Positions 9,166 through 15,000 of a DNA stretch of 15,000 bases are shown piece after piece. The notes under the pieces are model-generated. The model was not told the DNA's origin, did not search any database, and saw nothing but the letters and a program-made list of their open reading frames with translations. Made by a program: the position numbers and the translations under genes. The stretch is from Symbiodinium natans. Its lineage: Eukaryota > Sar > Dinophyceae > Suessiales > Symbiodiniaceae. The stretch lies in the NCBI GenBank assembly GCA_905221605.1, contig CAJNDS010001702.1, forward strand, positions 622,934-637,933. Direction: 5' to 3'. Position 1 is the first letter of the stretch. Every line of letters starts with the position of its first letter.

Positions 9166-11836
9166 CTGCTGTCTTCGCTGTTGTTCATGCAACACCCTCG
9201 AGCATTGCTGGTGCAAAAGTGTGCCGTCGCCATCTGGCTGACGCTGCTTTGCTTTGTGCACCAGCCTCAGGCTTCGCACCCCCAACAGCTGAAACGCAAT
9301 GCAAGATAAGCACGCTGGGACATCTACCTCGGCAGCAACAACCTGAGAGGATGTTCGATGCACCGGGTGCAGCACACATCGATTTTAACATGGACACCAT
9401 TCAATATCAAGTGTTGCATTTGCACATGGTATGTGCATTCGGAGACCGTATTTTCGCCTCCTACATGAGGTTGTCCCCGCTCCCTGACATTGAGTATGAT
9501 CGTGCATGCAAACTAACACTGGCGTATGAAGCAAGAATACAGGAGAAGCGTGTCACAGTACCGCATTGCCATATGGTCTGCAAACAAGATGTTGAGAATC
9601 TCAAAGTTATAAAAAAGGTGACATGCAATCCTCTCGTCCCTGCCGAGTGGCGTGGTGAGTGGAGAGAAGAGAATGATCAACCATGTGCTGTCTTTGCGGA
9701 CATGTGCTGTCATGAGCGGTCACGCGCTAAGCAACGCTGTTCTTCCAGCATCAACGTGAAAGAGAGAGATAGAGAGAGAGAATGTGTGTGTAGCTCTTGA
9801 TTTGCAAACTTCTAGCAGTACCCCTTTTTGGGGTCCGTGTTTGGTTTTCGGCGGTTCACCAACCACATCGACCCCAACCCCCCCCCCCAATGGTCTTCGG
9901 GCTTAGGTTTTGGGCTTAGGGGTCCTTCAACTAGGGGTCCTTCAACGAGCGTTCAGCTTTGAAAACGTGAGACACTTGGGACGGAGGTCGTGAAGCAGCG
10001 CATGCAGTTGGGCTGCTACCGGAATGTAGGCTTGAGCCTTATCCAGCGGGTTTGGGAAAAGGTTGTGTAATTCGGTTGCTCAGTGCAGGGTTGCGCTTCT
10101 GGGTGGGGCTTCAGGCAGGGTTCTCAATGCACAATTCGGGACTCGACCATGGACCTATGCGCCAGCACGAGTCAGCTAAACCACGGTCCTTCCTCCAGAC
10201 CTCAACCAATCCCGAAATCAGCGCCCACGCCACAAACCCAAAATCACTTGAATTCTCATGGCATGCTATGAGTTCGTGCTATTGCCGTCACCTTCAAAGG
10301 TGCACTCGAAAATCCTTGGCCCTGTAGGCTGAATTCCCTACATTCCGAGCCCTAGAATCAGAAGCTTTCAAACCCGAAGGCCTGCAACCCTACAAGCTCA
10401 GGGCTTGGGGTTCTAGATCTTCAACCATTCCACTACCTCACACCTCCAGACGGCACTTCAATCGCTGTAGGGTTTAGGGTTTAGCACTGAAGCAGGCGAT
10501 TGCTTGCGATCGGTCGTGCGGCGAGAGGGCTTGTGGGGCCTGTATCGGTCAATGCCGACGACGCTGGCCACTCTGGTTGCATTTTGCTCCGACCTGAACT
10601 TGTCCCGAGCCCCTAAACTTCTGGCCCGAAGCCGTAAGGAGGCTCCTAGACTTTCCTCTTGCAGCCCGTTTTGCGCATTGGGACCTTCCTCAGTCCAGTG
10701 ATCGAAGTTTTGGGGCCCTTTTGGGTTCCCAACCGATAACCGAGACTCCGCGCACCGCATGCACAATGCTGTGTATAAAGTGTAGGCTCTATCAGTTCTC
10801 TAAGGCTTAGGCTTAGGGTCTGTCAGGAACAAAGAGGTAGCCCTCGGACCCCAGCTCGAGCCAGAGGCCTAGAGTTGTCGTCAAGGAGTTTGGATTACAG
10901 GGTTCGGTGTTCGGGGCTTGGGGGTGTAGGGGCTACAAAAGAAGCCTGCCTAAACCTCTCTGCCATTGAAACCGCAAGCACCAACGCCTTCAGCAAACGT
11001 GGCCCCGAGCCCTGAACCCCCACGTGCTCACCCTGGAGGCGATGAATGTCCCCTTCGGTAGTATCCTGGCCGCGCCCTCAGCATGCAAAGCTCCTAAAGG
11101 GCTCGAGGCTTTAGGGGCTCAAGGGCTACCATGCCAAGTGGCTGCAGCTTTCTCTTTGTCTTCCATTGCTGGCTGGTGCATTTTTGCAGTGGGGTGGTGT
11201 CCTGGGTTGGGTGTGGGCGTTCACGATGTGCCAGCGCTTGTTTTGCAGCAACTCGGTGACTGCTTCACTCCTGCTCAGGATGGCAGTTCCAACTGTATCT
11301 CTGCTTGCCCTGGTTATGAGTCCGCATCAACCCGGCAACCCACATGCAAACTCTAAGCACCATCGCCCCAGCCCTAAACCCAACACCCACAGCCTTCACG
11401 GAACCTCTCGAACCCTGCCCGAAACCCGAAAAAACCCAAACCCTTTAAATCCCAAACCCTGAGCCCTCTTCATAACAAAATAGCCCTTAAGCCTATAAGC
11501 CCTGAACCCTATGCCCAAGCCCCCCCAAAACGCAAAAAAAACCTGAAGCCCCAAACCCTAAGGTTCAAGAAAACCTAAAACCCCTAAAGCCCCTAAACCC
11601 TAGAAAGCTATAAAACCTGAACAAACCCCCCAAACCCGAAAATCCCCCCAAAAACACAAAAAATCAACTAAAGTCCCAAAAAGACCCCCCCCCCCCAAAA
11701 AAAAAAAAAAAAAAACCTTACAAACCCCAAAACCTAACCCTAAACCCTAAACCCTAAAAACCTTGCAGCCCCAGGTAGCCTCTAACGAGTCCATCAAGCA
11801 GTTCATGGGAATCCGAAAGTTCGGAAGGCCTGGGAG
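7957..11836 (+). CDS. Mitochondrial carrier (SLC25) protein, mitoferrin-like; split gene, partial
   Basis: I assembled this gene by eye from short plus-strand exons: 7957-8032 (tentative), 8276-8322, 9987-10029, 10496-10566, 11039-11068 and 11775-about 11836. In order they encode HATYF, ATLCHDAILTPMD, VVKQRMQLGCYRN, DCLRSVVRREGLWGLYRS, MPTTL, AMNVPFGSIL and VASNESIKQF. These form the second carrier repeat: the PxD-x-x-K-x-R signature (PMD joined to VVKQRMQ), then the EG-LYR motif, then the next helix with MNVPF. The HDA-P-(D/E)VVKQRMQ and YRS-TT-MNVPF pattern is that of mitoferrins, inner-membrane iron importers. All introns start GC and end AG, the next exon starts with G, and every junction keeps phase. 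The first repeat (FPVDTxKT), the third PxD-K signature, the start and the stop were not found, so the gene is partial or decayed. Carrier family is well supported; the iron substrate is inference. Confidence 0.78.
8033..8275 (-). repeat. CCCTAAG variant array forming a carrier intron
   Basis: The repeats are mostly CCCTAAG and CCCCTAAG or CCCCCTAAG. The block coincides with the proposed GC-AG intron between 8032 and 8276. Confidence 0.85.
8276..8322 (+). CDS. Carrier exon: helix 3 and PMD half-signature
   Basis: The exon encodes ASATLCHDAILTPMD. The small-residue/HDA motif followed by PxD is the end of an odd-numbered carrier helix, and the Pro supplies the kink of the signature. The acceptor is CTGAG before GT, and the donor is GAC before GC at 8323. 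A two-base start phase (GT) and zero end phase fit both neighbours. The preceding intron (8033-8275) is made of CCCTAAG-type repeats. Confidence 0.8.
8323..9056. other. Intron sequence with small telomere-like arrays
   Basis: This is the first part of the proposed 1.66-kb carrier intron. It has CCCTAAA clusters at 8372-8400 and 8803-8849. A minus-strand open stretch at 8544-8795 includes GDDDDGE but no recognisable domain. Confidence 0.5.
9057..9800 (+). CDS. Uncertain ORF with polyalanine tract (CTG repeat)
   Basis: This 247-codon ORF from ATG 9057 to TGA 9800 lies wholly inside the carrier intron 8323-9986. Residues 13-38 are a polyalanine run broken by two Ser, coded by GCT triplets. The rest (for example HMVCAFGDRIFASYMRL and DIEYDRACKLTLAYEARIQ) matches no family I recognise. 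It is rich in Cys and His, has two HMVC copies, and ends in a low-complexity RDRERE tail coded by a GA microsatellite. A competing antisense ORF at 8956-9375 would read the same tract as polyglutamine. The stretch 9180-9760 lacks telomere-like repeats, unlike most of the window, so it may be a separately inserted or real coding unit. Coding status is unproven. Confidence 0.3.
9096..9172. repeat. CTG/CAG trinucleotide tract
   Basis: The tract has fifteen uninterrupted CTG units at 9118-9162, flanked by further units after single TTC interruptions on each side. It is read as Ala on the plus strand ORF and Gln on the minus strand ORF. A (TG)n tract at about 9013-9032 and GA/TG tracts at 9761-9792 bracket the same region. 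Confidence 0.95.
9987..10029 (+). CDS. Carrier exon: VVKQRMQ signature half
   Basis: This 43-nt exon starts after ACGGAG and encodes VVKQRMQLGCYRNV plus one base. It completes the PxDVVKQR signature begun at 8322, with the Lys that forms the matrix salt bridge in this family. The donor is GTAG before GC at 10030. The unspliced reading runs on open for some codons and can look like a longer exon, but phase with 10496 supports the GC donor. Confidence 0.8.
10030..10495 (+). other. Carrier intron (GC-AG)
   Basis: This 466-nt intron starts GCTTGAG and ends GAAGCAG. It contains mostly unique sequence plus two TTTAGGG units at 10470-10484, right before the acceptor. No other feature is seen. Confidence 0.7.
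10496..10566 (+). CDS. Carrier exon: matrix helix, EG-LYRS and TTL
   Basis: The 71-nt exon follows GAAGCAG and encodes DCLRSVVRREGLWGLYRS then MPTTL. The R-EG-x-x-(A/G)-(F/L)-YRS block is the conserved matrix helix and following segment of carriers, and mitoferrins have YRS-TT here. The donor is CTG before GC at 10567. The reading frame stays open beyond the donor to 10701, but family similarity stops exactly at the donor. Confidence 0.82.
10567..11038 (+). other. Carrier intron (GC-AG)
   Basis: This 472-nt intron starts GCCACTCTGG and ends CCTGGAG. It has no telomere-like array beyond isolated units and no other feature. Confidence 0.7.
11039..11068 (+). CDS. Carrier micro-exon: AMNVPFGSIL
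   Basis: Only ten codons, entered after CCTGGAG and left before GC at 11069. The MNVPF core is diagnostic of the even-numbered helix in mitoferrin-type carriers and directly follows the TTL encoded by the previous exon. Both ends are phase 0. Confidence 0.8.
11069..11774 (+). other. Carrier intron (GC-AG) rich in decayed CCCTAAA
   Basis: This 706-nt intron starts GCCGCGCCC and ends GCCCCAG. The stretch 11360-11760 is C/A-rich decayed telomere-like repeat with a C12-A19 tract at 11685-11715. The left part (11130-11340) has open frames with hydrophobic character (such as AAAFSLSSIAGW) that I could not place. Confidence 0.7.
11775..11836 (+). CDS. Carrier exon: VASNESIKQF
   Basis: The exon follows GCCCCAG and encodes VASNESIKQF, then MGIRKFGRPG. 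The (S/T)NE-x-(L/I)K segment is where mitoferrins carry YE-L after MNVPF, so it continues the helix of the previous exon. The 3' end is uncertain: a GTGAG donor begins at 11837 and a GC donor is possible at 11828. The preceding intron (11069-11774) includes a long degenerate CCCTAAA region and a C12/A19 tract. Confidence 0.72.
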
Positions 11837-11845
11837 GTGAGATTC

Positions 11846-11982
11846 GGGTTTAGGGTTTAGGATTTAGGGTTTAGAGTTTAGGGTCTAGAGTTTAGGGTTT
11901 AAGGTTTAGGGTTCAGGGTTCAGGGTTTAGGGTTGTGGGGTTCAGGTTTAGGGTTCAGGGCTTAGGGCCCGGGGCTTAGGTT
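11846..11982 (+). repeat. Telomere-like TTTAGGG array, degenerate
   Basis: Forward units with TTTAGAG, TTCAGGG and CTTAGGG variants. Confidence 0.92.
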
Positions 11983-12007
11983 AGACTTTTTCTCTGCGCT
12001 TTGCGGC

Positions 12008-12093
12008 CGCCCCCCCCCCCCCCACCCCCCCCCCCCCCCCCCCCCCCCCGCCCCCCCCCCGACCCCCCCCCCCGCCCCCCCCCGACCCCCCCC
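12008..12093. repeat. Poly(C)/poly(G) tract
   Basis: About 86 nt of nearly pure C on the plus strand, with single G, A or GA interruptions. ORFs read across it (polyproline or polyglycine) are artefacts. Confidence 0.95.
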
Positions 12094-12210
12094 AAAACAG
12101 GAACTACCGTTAAGGGTGTACGGCCAAGTTTTAGGGTCGAGGTTCTGGTGTTGCTTACCCCCAAGCCTAGAAAAAAAGAAACCCTGTAGGCCACAGGGCG
12201 CCCACATCGG

Positions 12211-12316
12211 AACCCTAAACCCCAGACCCTAAATCCTAAAAGGGTTTAGGGTTTAGGGTTTAGGGTTTAGGGTTTAGGGTTTAGGGTTTAGGGTTTAGGG
12301 TTTAGGGTTTAGGGTT
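12211..12316. repeat. Telomere-like inverted array (CCCTAAA then TTTAGGG)
   Basis: About four reverse units (12211-12240) abut about eleven forward units (12241-12316) with no spacer. The outer edges are also inverted (GGAACCCT and AGGGTTCC). Confidence 0.93.
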
Positions 12317-12562
12317 CCTTCATCCCACGGGTGCCTGGACTTTCACTCCAACTCCAACCTTACAGGCTTTTTGTATGGCTGGTGGCCTTAGAGGCCTAAG
12401 CCAGGGATTTAGAGAGCTCAGGGTGTTCTTAAACCTTATACCTCCAGTCAGGGAGAAGCGTCGTCTGTGAAAAAGAAAACCGGGCATGCTGCTGCGAGCG
12501 GATCCTGCTAGGTTTGCGATAAGCCCAGGGGAATTTATTGTAGCGTGAGGAGTGCTTGGATC
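12317..12562. other. Leader region of the Ubl/RCC1 gene
   Basis: Unique sequence between the array and ATG 12563. I see no relic of the dinoflagellate spliced-leader sequence and no recognised promoter; AG sites before 12563 could serve as a trans-splice acceptor. Confidence 0.4.
12366..12393 (+). other. Possible carrier micro-exon (start of third repeat)
   Basis: After CCTTACAG, 28 nt encode FCMAGGLRG in one frame. This resembles the (F/I)-x-AGG-x-(A/S)G opening of the third carrier repeat, and the stretch ends before a GC donor at 12394. No donor on the 11775 exon gives the required phase, so at least one exon between them would be missing. The match is short and could be chance. Confidence 0.25.
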
Positions 12563-12841
12563 ATGCCCCTCACCGTTGAGGTGAGCCTGCTAAGCGGCAG
12601 GAGGGTCTCACTGGCAGCAGAACCAGACGAGTCTGTCGAAGCCTTCAAGAGCAGAGCGCAGGAGGCTTTGGCCGTTGGCAGGGGCAGACTCTTGGATTCC
12701 TCCGGAGGCGTTTTGAAGGGACCCGCCACGCTTGAGGAGTTCAGGTTGAAGAGCGGCGATGAGTTGGTGTTGAATCTTAGCAGTGTGCAGGTTCTGGGCG
12801 CCGAAGGGGCGTTTGCTGCCAGGGCGACGGGTCCGTCGTGA
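12563..12841 (+). other. Ubl domain segment and first truncated repeat
   Basis: This 92-codon open stretch starts at ATG 12563. The same frame extends upstream to 12545 only through non-ATG codons, and family members begin with the beta strand, so ATG 12563 is the better start. The domain shows a beta-hairpin (TVEVSLLSGRRVSL), a helix (SVEAFKSRAQEAL), the GRGRLLDSSG turn and a last strand ELVLNL. It stops at TGA 12839, 18 nt after the first 4-nt gap. Confidence 0.75.
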
Positions 12842-13802
12842 CCTGTGGAGATGTCGAACATGGTGGCGACAGCAGTGCTTTGATCAGTTGAAGGACGTGA
12901 CGCAGAGGCTACTCTGAGGGCTTTTGCTGCCCTTCGGGGCGATGGGTTGTAGCCTGGGGCCTGGCAATGGTGGCAGCAGCGACGTTCAAGGTCAGCTGAA
13001 GGACGTGAAGCAGATTCAAGCTACTCGTGCTCCTTCTGGCGGCTCTTTTGCTGCGATTCTGGGTGATGGGTCTGTTGTGACCTGGGGCAATCCTGAGTGT
13101 GGCGGCGACAGCAGCGCTGTGCAAAGTCAGCTAAAGGACGTGCGGCACATTCAAGCGACCGAGTCGGCATTCGCTGCCATTCTAGGAGACGGGTCTGTTG
13201 TGACCTGGGGTGATCCTGAGTCTGGCGGCGACAGCAGCGCTGTGCAAGGTCAGCTGAAGGACGTGCGGCACATTCAAGCGACCGAGTCGGCATTTGCTGC
13301 CATTCTGGGAGATGGGTCTGTCGCGACCTGGGGTGATCCTTACACCGGTGGCGACAGCAGCGCTGTTCAAGCTCAGTTGAGGGATGTGCGGCAGATCCAA
13401 GCTACCAGCTCCACTGGTGTTTTCGGCGCTGCCTTTGCTGCCATTCTAGGCAATGGGTCCGTTGTGACCTGGGGTCTAGCTGACCATGGTGGCAACAGCA
13501 GTGCCGTGCAAGATCACTTGAAGGGCGTGCAGCAGATCCAAGCGACCAGCAGGGCTTTTGCCGCCATTCTGCGCGACGGGTCCGTGGTGACCTGGGGCAG
13601 TGCGGACTTTGGTGGCGACAGTAGTGATGTTCAAGGTCAGCTGAGGGACGTGCAGCAGATCCAAGCTGACAGCGGTCCATCTGGCGGCTCTGTTGCTGCC
13701 ATTCTGGGTGATGGGTCTGTTGTGACCTGGGGCGGTGTGGACAGCTTACATCAGCGAGTGACCGTGGATGCCGGGAATGTCGCCATACTGCCATACCCCT
13801 AG
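12563..13802 (+). CDS. Ubiquitin-like domain plus RCC1-like repeat protein, reading frame interrupted
   Basis: Two open stretches belong to one gene. The first (12563-12841) starts at ATG in MPLTVEVSLLSGRRVSL, a ubiquitin-like fold of about 72 residues ending DELVLNL, followed by the start of an RCC1-like repeat (GAFAA). The second (12942-13802) carries five complete repeats of 41-47 residues (starts at nucleotides 13047, 13170, 13293, 13434, 13557) and a truncated sixth from 13692, then ends in ILPYP and a stop. Each repeat has AAILGDGSVVTWG, GGDSSAVQ, QLKDV and QIQAT. RCC1 repeats fold as beta-propeller blades, and similar Symbiodinium proteins are often labelled HERC-type, but there is no HECT ligase domain here. 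The stretch between the two ORFs is frameshifted by four 4-nt gaps. It may be a pseudogene, or an intron (for example GT at 12835 to AG at 12952) may join the two halves in phase. Confidence 0.8.
12812..12952 (+). pseudogene. Frame-broken RCC1-like repeat and a half
   Basis: Aligned to the intact downstream repeats, this stretch codes in turn AFAA / GDGSVVTCGDVEHGGDSSA / DQLKDVTQ / QATLRAFAALRGDG / VAWG, with a frame change at each slash. The breaks fall after about 12821, 12881, 12906 and 12946, and each lacks exactly 4 nt of the consensus. Residues on both sides are conserved, so it reads as recently intact coding sequence rather than old decay. Confidence 0.7.
12942..13802 (+). other. Intact RCC1-like repeat array
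   Basis: The 286-codon stretch from ATG 12942 contains the tail of the broken repeat, five full units and a truncated last unit. Unit lengths are 41, 41, 47, 41 and 45 codons. The differences come only from the variable linker after QIQAT, where APSGGS-type or STGVFGA-type insertions occur. Units 13047 and 13170 are nearly identical in DNA, which points to recent tandem duplication or gene conversion. ATG 12942 itself is out of the repeat frame and unlikely to be the true start. Confidence 0.75.
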
Positions 13803-14044
13803 AAGACAGAACCACGGACCCTAGCTCGGCTTCCGTATGTGAGCTTGGTATTTAGTCGTAGTGACATACCCAATCAGCCGTTGAGCTGGCAGATGCTGAG
13901 TGTCAGACACAGCGCAACGCATGTGTTGTTTGTTCTTTGACTCTAGGGTTGGTCCGGGTTGGTGTGGGCTTAATCGGGATAGGGCACGAAAAAAGCGTGC
14001 CTGGCCCTACGTCCTCAGCTGTATGATTTCAGGGAAAGGCACAG
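13803..14044. other. Downstream region of the Ubl/RCC1 gene
   Basis: Unique sequence after the stop codon with no ORF or repeat of note. It contains a short stem (GCACG, AAAAAA, CGTGC) at about 13985-14000. Confidence 0.5.
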
Positions 14045-14183
14045 CTAAACCCTAAACCCTAAACCCTAAACCCTAAACCCTAAACCCTAAACCCTAAACC
14101 CTAAACCCTAAACCCTAAACCCTAAACCCTAAACCCTAAACCCCAAGCCCCAAGCCCCAAGCCCCAAGCCCCAAACCCCAAAC
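14045..14183 (-). repeat. Telomere-like array, CCCTAAA then CCCCAAG
   Basis: About fourteen perfect CCCTAAA units (14045-14140) are followed by four to five CCCCAAG and then CCCCAAA units. Confidence 0.96.
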
Positions 14184-15000
14184 AGGCATCCTAAGGGCTG
14201 TCAAGGCCTTCCGGCCTGGAGCTCTCAAGCCTCAAGGTACTTCATGGGTCGGAAGAAATTGCTAGTAGTGTTCCCTGATGGTCCCTTGGTAATTATACTA
14301 TAACTACCCCCAGAACATTATTCTAGTTATTACTGCCCCTATTTTACAATCATGGTTTTCGAGTTCGCGAATAAGTTTCTTTTAAGGGTTCAGGGTTCAG
14401 AGGCTGTGTCTGTGGTCTAGCGGTATACGCATTAGGGTTTCGGGTCTTGGGCTAAGGGCAAGATTCGCTTTGCAGGCCCGAAGGCCCCTTCCCCATGGCC
14501 TCCCGAGGGTAATTGATGATGTTATTCTGCCATTCTGCTTGTGAAGTTTGTGATATGACTATGTTAGTAGTATATTAGTGGAATGACTCTTGGGTCTTTC
14601 GGCCTCAGTGTTCGGGTCGAGGATGCTTCGAGGCTTAACGCTCTGACAGGATGTGCCGGATGCAAGAGCATTTTGACAATTTCAAGGCTTATATAACTGT
14701 CTCACCCCCCGCGACTCACCCATCTTGCCTGGCAGAGATCCGAGAAAGTACCATCCTTTTTGGTGTCCACGTTTTGTATTTTCTTCTGGGTCTTCATGGC
14801 GTCGTGTGTTGTTGAGGGTAGGAAGGGAACCATCACCCTTGGTCAACCCTCCCACATCAACCCACAAGGTGGTGGAATGCCGCGTGTTCAGGGAACATCT
14901 GAAGCAGAGACCACCCGGTCGTCAAGGAGCCCTGTAAGCCCTAGACTGATGAGTTTGTTTTAACCAAAAGTCTGAAGTCACCAAAAACAAGTGTTCTTCC
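14184..15000. other. Unassigned sequence
   Basis: It holds an AT-rich near-palindrome at 14288-14308 (GGTAATTATAC and partner), a tRNA A-box-like string TGGTCTAGCGG near 14412, and short ORFs at 14682-14963 with no recognisable domain. One frame there has a hydrophobic start (TFCIFFWVFMA). I see no supportable gene. Confidence 0.5.

Noticed and set aside
11962-12207. Polyglycine and polyproline ORFs on both strands
   Set aside because: They are only readings of the poly(C) tract.
12909-13815. Antisense ORFs across the RCC1-like repeats
   Set aside because: They are shadows of the repeat coding frame; the plus frame matches a known family.
14405-14460. tRNA or SINE-like A box TGGTCTAGCGG
   Set aside because: No B box at the correct distance and no cloverleaf could be drawn.
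14651-14687. AG-bounded stretch coding MCRMQEHFDNFK before a GC donor, considered as the third carrier signature
   Set aside because: It lacks the P-x-D and K of the signature; only RMQ matches.

Overview
The window reads as nuclear DNA of a dinoflagellate, most likely of the family Symbiodiniaceae. Three things point there: (1) a protein built as an N-terminal ubiquitin-like domain followed by near-identical RCC1-like repeats with the core GDGSVVTWG and GGDSSAVQ, an architecture I associate with Symbiodinium gene models; (2) a split mitochondrial carrier gene whose introns all begin with GC and end with AG before a G, a dinoflagellate splice habit; (3) plant/alveolate-type telomere repeats (TTTAGGG/CCCTAAA) scattered through the window. 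There is no operon structure, Shine-Dalgarno site or other prokaryotic signal. The species call is inference from memory, not a search.

Layout. Positions 1-7950 hold almost only telomere-like arrays in both orientations, separated by decayed repeat and by anonymous DNA in which I recognise no gene. Small inverted-repeat (MITE-like) elements lie at 148-229 and 2480-2620, with a one-ended relative ending at 3970. An (AT)n tract lies at 3345-3424 and a strong hairpin at 3778-3802. From about 7957 to 11836 there is a plus-strand carrier of the SLC25 family, closest by motif to mitoferrin. It is cut into very short exons (30-76 nt) at 7957-8032 (tentative), 8276-8322, 9987-10029, 10496-10566, 11039-11068 and 11775-about 11836. 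The exons join in phase through GC-AG introns, and all but one of those introns hold telomere-like repeats. The 1.66-kb intron 8323-9986 also holds an ORF with a long CTG/CAG tract. A possible further exon is at 12366-12393; the last part of the carrier (third PxD-K motif) was not found.

A second plus-strand gene at 12563-13802 encodes the ubiquitin-like/RCC1-repeat protein. Its first repeat and a half are broken by four gaps, each exactly 4 nt long relative to the downstream repeats, while the coded residues between gaps are preserved. From 13803 to 15000 there is one long clean CCCTAAA array (14045-14183) and otherwise unassigned sequence.

The two genes have no evident functional link. A mitoferrin-like carrier would move iron, or a related solute, across the inner mitochondrial membrane. 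The Ubl/RCC1 protein would be a beta-propeller scaffold, possibly tied to ubiquitin signalling. The more interesting biology is structural: telomere-like DNA sits in intergenic space and inside introns, each array tends to carry its own variant repeat, and one array is flanked by a direct duplication as expected for insertion at a break.
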